From contig SSTB01000165.1 of NCBI GenBank assembly GCA_009469665.1, positions 1 to 7,305 on the forward strand: DNA of 7,305 nucleotides, given 5' to 3'. The DNA comes from Azonexaceae bacterium (lineage in GTDB: Bacteria; Pseudomonadota; Gammaproteobacteria; Burkholderiales; Rhodocyclaceae). The first letter of the stretch is position 1. Each line of letters begins with the position of its first letter. Under the pieces are notes generated by a model, which saw only the letters and a list, made by a program, of their open reading frames with translations, had not been told where the DNA came from and made no database searches. This document shows, one piece after another, positions 1 through 5,981 of the stretch. The position numbers and the translations under genes were made by a program.

Positions 1-401
1 GCCTAAGGCCAAATCGGTTCGCCAGCAACGCTGGCCGAATTCGGTCAGCGCTAAGCAGTTGGCGCGGGTGGTCGAGAGTAGGATCACGATACTGGCGGAA
101 CTTGCCGTGGCAGTCTCCGTAGACGCAAGAAGCGTCCAACATTTCGTACCTCGTGCGCTCCGGTCTGGAGCGTGCAAACCGATGGCCCACCTCACGAAAT
201 CGGCCAAATCGCTCGCCTTACGGCCGAACAGTCCCCCGCACGTCAGGTCGCTGCCGTACCGGTCGATTGGGGCATCGTTCGAGGAGACAACAACCTGGTA
301 CGCACTGCACCGATTTTCGCCCCGAAATGCCGAGGCTCGTGGAACGCGCAGCGCCTTCAGGCAGCAAGGTCCAGCCGGATGTCGCCCAGAGCTCTAGAAA
401 C
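1..401. other. No convincing gene; left flank before the terminator
   Basis: One plus-strand frame is open from position 2 to a stop at 395-397, but it enters from the window edge. Its translation is rich in Arg, Ser and Pro, shows no motif I recognise, and overlaps other open frames of similar size, as expected in GC-rich non-coding DNA. The first ATG in another frame has no good ribosome binding site. I see no tRNA, transposase or integrase motif. It could be the decayed end of an upstream gene. Treat it as non-coding unless a homology search finds otherwise. Confidence 0.4.
21..50. repeat. Two overlapping, mutually exclusive hairpins
   Basis: GCCAGC (21-26) and GCTGGC (30-35) form a 6-bp stem around an AAC loop. 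The overlapping stretch 29-50 is a 22-base near-perfect palindrome centred on GAATTC, with a single G.T mismatch. Both cannot fold at once in RNA. A transcription-related or protein-binding role is possible, but no gene next to it supports one. Confidence 0.35.
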
Positions 402-431
402 AAAAAAAGCGCCACTCAAGGCGCTTTTTTT
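402..431. terminator. Bidirectional intrinsic terminator
   Basis: Seven A (402-408), GCGCC (409-413), a six-base loop ACTCAA, GGCGC (420-424) and seven T (425-431) form a perfect inverted repeat. A GC stem followed by a U-run is present on either strand, so it can stop transcription from both sides. It insulates the methyltransferase-terminase operon from whatever lies to the left. Neither neighbour gene is visible right beside it. Confidence 0.85.
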
Positions 432-463
432 ACTGATGTACTGGCGGTGGACGTAGTCTAGAG

Positions 464-480
464 CGAACCCCTCTCCGCCA
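464..480 (+). other. Possible tRNA-Ser 3'-end remnant (candidate att site)
   Basis: The sequence CGAACCCCTCTCCGCCA ends like many bacterial serine tRNAs: T-loop-like CGAA, an acceptor strand CTCTCC, discriminator G and CCA. The T-arm is three or four bases too short and no tRNA body precedes it, because the terminator lies just upstream. It cannot be a working tRNA. Integrases of the tyrosine family often use tRNA-Ser 3' ends as attachment sites and leave such fragments behind. No second copy is visible in the window, so this could be chance. Confidence 0.3.
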
Positions 481-494
481 CAAATTCCTTGTAG

Positions 495-642
495 CAGGGA
501 AATTTACAGGGAATTCCGGCAAGTCAGATGAGCGTTATCTGGCCCATCTGCTCCGAAGACCCGCGCCAGCAGGTCGGTACGGCCAGACTAGATCGTTCCA
601 GACGCAATAAATAACAGGGAAATTACCTAGCGGAACAGGGAA
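495..642 (+). repeat. Four CAGGGAA direct repeats in two pairs
   Basis: CAGGGAA occurs at 495-501, 507-513, 615-621 and 636-642. Each copy is preceded by A or G and mostly followed by AATT or AT. Starts within the pairs are 12 and 21 bases apart, and the pairs are separated by about 100 bases. Clustered short repeats near a tRNA-like end are typical of recombinase or accessory-protein binding sites in integrative elements. They could also serve as operator sites for the operon starting at 934. The repeat itself is plainly visible; its function is inference. Confidence 0.6.
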
Positions 643-715
643 TGCAATCGGCCATGCTGGGAGCAGACATTTTTGTACTCCGTCATGATTTGACGCACGG
701 GTTCGCGTGTTACAT

Positions 716-727
716 GCGCAATTGCGC
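716..727. repeat. 12-bp perfect palindrome GCGCAATTGCGC
   Basis: GCGCAATTGCGC reads the same on both strands and lies about 200 bases before the methyltransferase start. Its half GCGCAATT recurs at 797-804. It may be a binding site for a dimeric regulator, including the ParB-like protein encoded just downstream, but nothing in the sequence proves this. Confidence 0.3.
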
Positions 728-833
728 GCCGGTCTTTGACTATCCGACTGGTGATATGGCACATTGACGCTCGTGGTACGCGCAGTCGCAATGGCTGCGC
801 AATTTGAGTCGCGTGGGACGCGGTGGGAGTGCC

Positions 834-850
834 CTGGGTTCAGCACCCAG
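834..850 (+). other. Small hairpin in the leader of the methyltransferase gene
   Basis: CTGGGT (834-839) and ACCCAG (845-850) pair around the loop TCAGC, and TTTGG follows. The stem has six base pairs and no run of T, so it is a poor terminator. It lies 83 bases before the start codon, where it could affect the leader RNA. Confidence 0.3.
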
Positions 851-921
851 TTTGGATTGGCCCCTGCGTCTCATTTGCTTTCTGCACATTGGACCACCGG
901 GGGCAATTGCCAACCCGATAC

Positions 922-926
922 AGGAG
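922..926 (+). promoter_or_regulatory. Ribosome binding site that fixes the methyltransferase start
   Basis: AGGAG lies seven bases before ATG 934. The same frame is open further upstream to a possible start at 823. That start has no comparable site, and the extra residues do not resemble a ParB-like protein, so 934 is preferred. Confidence 0.75.
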
Positions 927-933
927 CCACATC

Positions 934-2298
934 ATGTGCAGTGATTCAGTAGTCCATGCCCTCGAAACATCACCCCAGATCAGCGGAATCATTGATGTCA
1001 ATCCGGTCGATCTGAAGCCTTGGCCGAATAACCCGCGAAAGCATTCGGACAAGCAAAAAGCCAAACTCAAAGCTTCGATAAGCCGGTTCGGCTTCACGAC
1101 AACAGTGGCAACTGACGAACACGGCGTCATTCTAAGCGGACACTGCCGAGTCGCGGTTGCCACCGAGCTGGGTCTAAATGCGGTTCCAACGCGAGTTATC
1201 TCCGGCCTCTCCGAACAGGAAAAGCGAGCCCTGGTCCTGGCCGACAACAAACTGGGGGACTTGTCGACTTGGGATGAACCCAAGCTCCAAGCTGAACTAA
1301 AAATACTCCTGCAGCAGGAAATTGAGATCGAACTCAGTGGATTTTCGACTTCAGAGATCGATCTCATCATCGGCGATCCTGACGAGGTGAACGCCTCTGA
1401 CTCAGGAGACCTAAAGCCGGAAGACGTCATGCAGGAGGTGATTTCACGCCCGGGTGACATTTGGCTGCTCGGCCCGCATCGCCTTATCTGTGGCAATGCG
1501 CTTGAGGGGGCGACCTACGCCGCGTTGATGAAGGACGAGCAGGCTCAACTGGTGATTGCTGATGCCCCCTTCAATGTTCCGATTGCTGGTCACGTATGCG
1601 GCAAGGGCAAGAATCAGCACAAAGAGTTTGCGATGGCGTCGGGAGAAATGACGCCGACTGAATTCACTGAATTCCTCAAGACCGCTTTCAAATTGGCCCA
1701 TCAGTATTCGGGGGACGGGGCGATCCACTACTACTTCATGGACTGGCGACATATCCGCGAAATGCTTGATGCGGCAGAGCCCGTGTTTGGCCCGCTACGC
1801 CAGTTGATCCCATGGGTCAAAGACAACGCTGGCATGGGGACTTTCTATCGTAGCCAACATGAGTTGGTGTTTGTGTTCAAGCAGGGCGATGCTCCACATA
1901 TCAACAATTTCGAACTCGGACAGCACGGTCGGTACCGAACAAACGTCTGGCATTACCCGGGTGTGAATACCCTGTCCGGCAAGGGGCACGAACTGCTGGC
2001 TATGCATCCGACCGTCAAGAACGCCAGCATGATTGCCGATGCCTTGCGTGATTGTAGCCACCACAAAGGAGTCGTCCTGGATATGTTTGCCGGCAGCGGG
2101 ACGATCCTGATCGCAGCAGAAAAGGCGGGCCGACATGCACGAGCTATCGAGCTCGAGCCTCATTATGTCGACGTCGCCGTCATGCGCTGGCAGAGAGTTA
2201 CCGGTAAGGAGGCGGTACTCCAAGCAACCGGACAGACCTGGTCAGACGTCCGAGAAGAGCGACTGACTGTTGTGGTGGAGGTGTGCCATGGCTTATGA
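934..2298 (+). CDS. ParB-like domain / site-specific DNA (adenine-N6) methyltransferase fusion
   Basis: The product has 454 residues. It should methylate DNA at a specific site using S-adenosylmethionine. Residues about 22-105 form a ParB/Srx-type domain with the GHCR motif at 69-72 (family pattern GHxR) and the typical ADNKL at 103-107. Residues about 175-425 form a beta-class DNA methyltransferase, with catalytic motif IV before the AdoMet motif I. Motif IV reads DAPF (210-213) where DPPY is usual. Motif I, DMFAGSGT, is at 383-390, followed by the AIELEPHYVDVA strand-helix at 404-415. The length fits the ParB-methylase fusions seen in phages and near terminase genes. Start 934 has a good AGGAG. 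The stop overlaps the next gene by 11 bases, so the two are surely co-transcribed. It could modify the element's own DNA or mark substrate for the terminase; that link is inference. The changed motif IV leaves activity open. Confidence 0.9.
   Translation: MCSDSVVHALETSPQISGIIDVNPVDLKPWPNNPRKHSDKQKAKLKASISRFGFTTTVATDEHGVILSGHCRVAVATELGLNAVPTRVISGLSEQEKRALVLADNKLGDLSTWDEPKLQAELKILLQQEIEIELSGFSTSEIDLIIGDPDEVNASDSGDLKPEDVMQEVISRPGDIWLLGPHRLICGNALEGATYAALMKDEQAQLVIADAPFNVPIAGHVCGKGKNQHKEFAMASGEMTPTEFTEFLKTAFKLAHQYSGDGAIHYYFMDWRHIREMLDAAEPVFGPLRQLIPWVKDNAGMGTFYRSQHELVFVFKQGDAPHINNFELGQHGRYRTNVWHYPGVNTLSGKGHELLAMHPTVKNASMIADALRDCSHHKGVVLDMFAGSGTILIAAEKAGRHARAIELEPHYVDVAVMRWQRVTGKEAVLQATGQTWSDVREERLTVVVEVCHGL
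2277..2281 (+). promoter_or_regulatory. Ribosome binding site of the DUF5681-type gene
   Basis: GGAGG inside the end of the methyltransferase gene lies six bases before ATG 2288. This selects 2288 over an in-frame TTG at 2270, so the gene begins within its neighbour and is translationally coupled to it. Confidence 0.7.
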
Positions 2299-2695
2299 GA
2301 TCGGCTACAAGCGCCCGCCGAAGAGCGGGCAGTTTCCGAAGGGCAGATCCGGAAATCCGAAGGGACGTCCCAAGGGTTCCAGGAACTTCATGACCTTGCT
2401 GGAGAAGGAACTCGGCCAGTCTATCGTCGTCAGCGAAAACGGCGTGAAGAAGACGCTCACTCGGCTGCAGGCGATGGTCAAACGTCTGGTCGCCGACGCG
2501 CTGCAGGGTGACCGCAAATCCTTGTTCCTCCTGCTCGACACTCTCAGACGGACCGACCGGCTTGAAATTGCCGACAAGAGCAGCCTGCTGCCCGAAGGCT
2601 ATGAGGCAATCCTCGAGGCCTACGTCGAACGTCGCCGGCACGCCCCGCCGCCGGACCAGTCCCCGGTCAGCAGTTCCTCGGAGAACCGGTCATGA
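2288..2695 (+). CDS. Small basic DUF5681-domain protein
   Basis: The product has 135 residues. Residues 14-33 carry the Gly/Pro/Lys/Arg-rich motif typical of DUF5681 (GQFPKGRSGNPKGRPKGSRN). That strongly basic stretch fits nucleic acid binding. Residues about 36-95 look mainly helical and amphipathic, and the last 20 are Pro/Ser-rich and probably disordered. DUF5681 has no firmly known function that I can name. Such genes commonly sit directly before a large terminase gene, the usual place of a small terminase subunit, so a DNA-recognition role beside the motor is plausible but inferred. It overlaps the gene before by 11 bases and the gene after by 4 (ATGA), marking it as the middle gene of one operon. 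Confidence 0.8.
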   Translation: MAYEIGYKRPPKSGQFPKGRSGNPKGRPKGSRNFMTLLEKELGQSIVVSENGVKKTLTRLQAMVKRLVADALQGDRKSLFLLLDTLRRTDRLEIADKSSLLPEGYEAILEAYVERRRHAPPPDQSPVSSSSENRS

Positions 2696-4104
2696 CGATA
2701 TCTACTGAAGAAGCCTACCTGGCTGCCGTCTGCAGCGATTTCAAGGTATTCGCCCAGCATTCCTTTGCCAATCTGTATCCGGAACGGCCATTTCTGGACA
2801 ACTGGCACATCGATGCCATCGTTTACTGCCTGCGTCAGAGTATCGAAGGCCGAATCACACGACTCATCATCAATCTGCCGCCCCGGCAGCTGAAGTCATT
2901 CATGGTGTCGGTCGCCCTCCCCGCCTTCATCCTGGGTCGCGACCCAACGGCCAGAATCATCTGCGTCAGCTATTCGGATGAACTGGCCAGGGCGCTGACC
3001 CGGGACTTCCGGCGCATTGTGGACAGTGACTGGTACCGGCAGCTGTTTCCGGAGTTCCGACCGACGAAGACCACCGAAATCGAGCTGGTGACTGACGCCG
3101 GCGGCAGTCGCTACGCCACCTCGGTCGGTGGCACCTTGACTGGCCGTGGCGGTGACTTCATCCTGATCGACGATCCGATCAAGCCCGCCGACGCCTTGTC
3201 CCAGAAATCCCGGGAATCGGTGAACGAATGGTATCGGAGCACTCTGCTCAGTCGCCTCGACGACAAGCGGACAAGCGTGCTGATCCTGGTCATGCAGCGT
3301 CTTCACATCAATGACCTCACAGGCTTTGCCGAAGCCGGTGGCGGATTTCACAAGCTCTCCTTGCCCGCGATTGCGGTCCGTGATGAAGAAATTGCCATCG
3401 ACGACCATTGCAGTCACCAGCGAGAGGAAGGCGAAGCATTACATCCTGAACGTGAAAATATCGACATCCTTGACCGTATCCGCGATCAGTTGGGCGCCGC
3501 CAACTTTGCCGCGCAATATCAGCAGCAGCCAGAAATTCCGGATGGCGCGTTGTTCAGGCGCAAATGGTTTCGTCTGATCAACCAGCCTCCATCATGGCAG
3601 ACCGGTGGGCAACTTTATGTCAGCGTCGATACTGCATTGTCAACGGTGGAAACGGCCGATTATTCAGCCATCAGCGTGGTCTATGCGGACCGGAGCGGAT
3701 ACTACGTGATGAAGGCAGAACGGGGCCACTGGGATTACGAAGAGCTCCAGAGAACCCTGCTCGGTTACTACGCACGTCACAAAGAGAAGATCACCTTCAT
3801 CGTCGAGCCGGCCGGCGTCGGCATTTCGCTGATCAGTTACATGACGAAATCCGGAATTCCCTGTAAGACCAGCTTGATCAGGGACAGCAAGCTGCAGCGC
3901 GCTGCGTATGCGGTACCGGCATTTCAGGAGGGGCGCGTCCATATCCTCGATGTCGAGGGGAACAATGCCTGGGTCGAACCATACCTCGCCGAGTTCATGA
4001 GTTTCCCGCATGGCCGGTTCGACGACCAGGTCGACAGCCTCGCCCAGCTAATCAATTACTTGGACCGACGCTTGACGTTCAAGGGATCTTGTTGCCTTTG
4101 CTGA
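2692..4104 (+). CDS. terL: Phage-type terminase large subunit (ATPase-nuclease)
   Basis: The product has 470 residues and is complete. In phages this protein pumps DNA into the capsid with an N-terminal ATPase and cuts it with a C-terminal RNase H-like nuclease. The atypical Walker A is NLPPRQLKS (61-69), and CVSYSDELA at 91-99 is the usual following strand. Walker B is FILIDDP (156-162), and the coupling region is around 194-205. The nuclease acids are D313 in YVSVDTA, E372 in FIVEPAG and D444/D445 with D448 in GRFDDQVDS. All key residues are present, so it looks active. Its start overlaps the previous stop as ATGA, so it is coupled to the DUF5681-type gene. No portal, protease or capsid gene follows. 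The next DNA is on the other strand and unrelated to phage structure. That makes it an orphan motor, either a prophage remnant or part of a small dedicated cassette. Confidence 0.93.
   Translation: MTISTEEAYLAAVCSDFKVFAQHSFANLYPERPFLDNWHIDAIVYCLRQSIEGRITRLIINLPPRQLKSFMVSVALPAFILGRDPTARIICVSYSDELARALTRDFRRIVDSDWYRQLFPEFRPTKTTEIELVTDAGGSRYATSVGGTLTGRGGDFILIDDPIKPADALSQKSRESVNEWYRSTLLSRLDDKRTSVLILVMQRLHINDLTGFAEAGGGFHKLSLPAIAVRDEEIAIDDHCSHQREEGEALHPERENIDILDRIRDQLGAANFAAQYQQQPEIPDGALFRRKWFRLINQPPSWQTGGQLYVSVDTALSTVETADYSAISVVYADRSGYYVMKAERGHWDYEELQRTLLGYYARHKEKITFIVEPAGVGISLISYMTKSGIPCKTSLIRDSKLQRAAYAVPAFQEGRVHILDVEGNNAWVEPYLAEFMSFPHGRFDDQVDSLAQLINYLDRRLTFKGSCCLC
3851..3866 (-). repeat. 16-bp inverted copy of a CAGGGAA-repeat segment
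   Basis: CCGGAATTCCCTGTAA inside terL is the exact reverse complement of 504-519, which contains the second CAGGGAA repeat. Here it lies in coding sequence for SGIPCK, which reduces its weight. It could be chance, or a second recombinase or operator site. Confidence 0.35.
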
Positions 4105-4135
4105 GTCGCGACCGGCTCGTTGATCTGTATACCAA

Positions 4136-4411
4136 TTATCGACGCCAGTCTGACTCTGAATCAGGTGGCAGTTTGACGTTTAACACTTTCTCTACCTCCT
4201 CTCGTGTCAGCCCAAGCTTAAGTCCTCGTTGCGCTGAAATTAAACGTAGATGAGTGTCATCGATGCCAGCCATGATTTCCTCATGCAACTTGACATCACT
4301 AACCGTACCGTCCGCGTTCCGGTAACCGATCCTAGAAGCCTTGAGAGTCACGGCAACCCCAATCGTGGCCGGCGGAGGCAGAACAATGAATGATGCATGA
4401 GCACAGCGCAC
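4136..4411 (-). CDS. Hypothetical protein, 91 residues
   Basis: I do not recognise this protein. It would start at GTG 4411, five bases after the stop of the DnaB-like fragment, and it converges on terL. Residues 1-25 are hydrophobic but have no clear signal-peptide layout. The rest is charged, with a plausible helix around GLTREEVEKVLNVK, and looks like a real protein rather than a shadow frame. No good ribosome binding site precedes the GTG, so the true start may be elsewhere, or this may be a fragment like its upstream neighbours. The local DNA is visibly more AT-rich than terL or the FGE gene. Confidence 0.4.
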   Translation of the reverse strand: MRCAHASFIVLPPPATIGVAVTLKASRIGYRNADGTVSDVKLHEEIMAGIDDTHLRLISAQRGLKLGLTREEVEKVLNVKLPPDSESDWRR

Positions 4412-4416
4412 ATGAA

Positions 4417-4848
4417 CTAGGAAAGACCACCGATTCTAGGAAAGTAGAGTTCCACCATTCCAACGTTTCCGTAGCGATTTCTCATTACGCAGATTTCTGC
4501 CATCCCTTTGTGAGGCGTATCAGGCGAATAATATTCTTCACGAAATATCGTAAGCGCAAGATCAGCGCCTCCTGTAATTACACCCTCTGGCAGGTCCCTT
4601 AGCATGGGGCGCTTATCGCGGCGCTTCTCGACTCGGCGCGATAGATTGGAGGTAATGATGATGGGCACACCGATTTCTTGAGCCAATGCTTTGAAGTTGC
4701 GAACAACTGCCTCCGTGCGCTTGGCTGAATAAAAGTCTGCCAGCATTTGCAAATCATCAATCAACACAAGCCCGGGCGCTACTCCGCAACGAATCAGCGA
4801 TCGGATGCTTGCCATTACATCGGGAATGCCGCTTGCCGTACCCTGTGT
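4417..4848 (-). pseudogene. DnaB-type replicative helicase, C-terminal fragment
   Basis: About 143 codons match the C-terminal RecA-like domain of DnaB helicases. They include the Walker B-like VLIDDLQML, the helix and strand FKALAQEIGVPIIITSNLSR, then KRPMLRDL, GADLALTIFREEYY and the arginine-finger region NRYGNVG. Intact DnaB proteins have about 450 residues, and everything before Walker B is missing, including the P-loop and primase-contact domain. The usual D-L-R-E-S-G-x-I-E-Q-D-A-D stretch is degraded to DLPEGVITGGAD. An in-frame TGA at 4849-4851 lies just before the piece, where SbcD-like sequence takes over. It cannot work as a helicase. Internal ATG 4815 has no evident ribosome binding site. 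Confidence 0.8.
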
Positions 4849-4991
4849 TCACGGATGCCGCCCACCTTTTCTCCATCCAGGTCGATGAGCACAACCTGAT
4901 GGGGATAGTCGATTTCGGAGAACGACATAGGTAACGGACTTCCCGAATAGCGACGGGTTGGGTTGCCGCCGATCGCCTGCGGAAGGTGGCC
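4840..4991 (-). pseudogene. SbcD-type exonuclease subunit, internal/C-terminal fragment
   Basis: In a third frame, about 50 codons read PQAIGGNPTRRYSGSPLPMSF and then a strand VVLIDLDGEKV. This matches the segment of SbcD (Mre11-like nuclease) with family pattern GHIHxxQxxGG...hRYxGSPxPLSFxE and the following beta strand. SbcD proteins have about 400 residues, so the catalytic metal-binding part is absent. The GHL at 4991-4983 lacks the HR expected after it. The piece begins exactly where UvrD-like homology stops and ends where DnaB-like homology begins. It has no start codon of its own and is surely non-functional. Confidence 0.7.
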
Positions 4992-5851
4992 TGCATGAGT
5001 TCCGTATCGCTGCCCCGGAAGCCGTAAACCGCCTGTTTGATATCGCCAACCCAATAAACCTTCTTGGCGAACCGGGTCAGCTTCAGGAAGAGCGCAAGCT
5101 GGATCGGACTGGTGTCCTGAAACTCATCGACCATCAGAAGATCCAGTTCTTCGTCGAGCACCGACGCGACTTCAGGATGATCGAGTAGGCCGAGCAACTG
5201 GTGTTCCTGGTCAGCGAAGTCGAGTAACGCCGACCAAATTGCATTCAGGAGATCGGTATCGAAATCCTGGCCAGCCGGAGATGGAAAATGACCGAGAAGG
5301 TCGTCTGCATTTGCCTGCGCGAACCCGGGGACCTGGGAAAGCGGGATGTCGTTGCTGCGGATCTGGTCGACCAAGGATTTCAGGTCGTCGCGCCAATTGT
5401 CTTTGTATTTATCACTGACGTCCGGCTCCAACCCGAGACGGCGAACCAAACTCAACAGTTCACTCATCCCGGGACCGTCGAGGACAGCATCGATGGCCCG
5501 ACCGAGCAAGATCCCACCCTGGACTTCTTCTAGCACCTGCTGCTCGGTAGACATCCCGGCTTCGAATGCAAAGCGGGCAATGAGCTGACCGCAGACACTA
5601 TTGACCGTCCCGACCCTTGCTTGCCCCATGGCATTGGCCAGGCCAAAGCTGCCCTGCTTGAGCAGATGCTCGCGCACGCGCTCCCGCAATTCGGTGGCTG
5701 CTTTTTTGGTGAAGGTAGTCGCAATGACGCCGGACGGACGGACATCGCCCGTTGTCAGCTCGCTATGCAGCAATTCGGTCAGCCGATGCGTCTTGCCGCT
5801 CCCGGCTCCGGCGCTGATGAAGGTGATGTGGGCTTTTATCGTGGACGTCAT
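4983..5851 (-). pseudogene. UvrD/AddA-type helicase, N-terminal fragment
   Basis: The start is ATG 5851, with GGGAG eight bases upstream. An in-frame ATG at 5866 has no such site. About 289 codons match a superfamily 1A helicase of the UvrD/AddA/RecB group. Motif I is SAGAGSGKT (13-21), motif Ia ATTFTKKAA (44-52), then GTVNSVCGQL (81-90). Motif II is MVDEFQDTSP (240-249) and motif III VYWVGDIKQAVYGFRGSD (265-282). Homology stops after ELMQAT near 4985. The frame runs on to a stop at 4757 but reads SbcD- and DnaB-derived DNA out of frame. Motifs IV-VI and domain 2 are missing, so it should bind ATP at most and not unwind DNA. The spacing from motif I to motif II looks short for the AddA-like group, so an internal deletion is also possible. 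The full protein would repair or recombine DNA ends. Confidence 0.82.
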
Positions 5852-5981
5852 GCTCCGATCTCCCATCCGGCCAACGTCCGGTAGGCGCTGCCTGGGCGGT
5901 GCACTATATCGTAGAGCGGGCTCAGTTGCTAACCGCCGCCTGTGCGCGGGGAGTGGATAAAGGTAAGTTCCCTACACGTTG
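5852..5981. other. Short intergenic gap between the FGE fusion and the UvrD-like fragment
   Basis: Both flanking genes run on the minus strand. Read on that strand, the gap holds the GGGAG ribosome binding site of the UvrD-like gene (5860-5864). I see no strong terminator hairpin with a T-run, and no adenine-rich copy of the FGE 3' end that could be a DGR template repeat. Confidence 0.5.

Larger units (their letters stand above)
432..933. other. Intergenic region upstream of the methyltransferase operon
   Basis: Apart from the tRNA-like stretch, the CAGGGAA repeats, one palindrome and one hairpin listed separately, I see no gene here. The short open frames on both strands lack motifs and ribosome binding sites. 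The promoter of the operon that starts at 934 should lie in its right half, but I cannot point to a -35/-10 pair with acceptable spacing. TTGACT at 736-741 has no good -10 box 16-18 bases downstream. Confidence 0.5.

Noticed and set aside
59..461. Three overlapping plus-strand frames of about 94-112 codons at the left end
   Set aside because: They overlap in different frames, two run through the terminator, and none has a ribosome binding site or recognisable domain.
464..480. A functional tRNA-Ser gene
   Set aside because: Only a 3'-end-like stretch with a short T-arm is present; no D-arm, anticodon arm or 5' acceptor strand precedes it.
736..764. Sigma-70 promoter with TTGACT as -35 box
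   Set aside because: No acceptable -10 box lies 16-18 bases downstream; GATATG is only 11 bases away.
840..1496. Long open minus-strand frame of 218 codons opposite the methyltransferase gene
   Set aside because: It is antisense to the ParB-like domain, Ser/Arg-rich without motifs, and has no ribosome binding site; it is a shadow of the real gene.
2896..3417. Minus-strand frame of 173 codons opposite terL
   Set aside because: It lies wholly within the well-supported terminase gene and shows no family motif.
4390..4602. Plus-strand frame of 70 codons across the DnaB-like fragment end
   Set aside because: It is antisense to coding-like DnaB sequence, lacks motifs and has no credible upstream ribosome binding site.
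5601..5960. Plus-strand frame of 119 codons over the start of the UvrD-like fragment
   Set aside because: It is antisense to the helicase motif I and Ia region, which is clearly coding on the minus strand.
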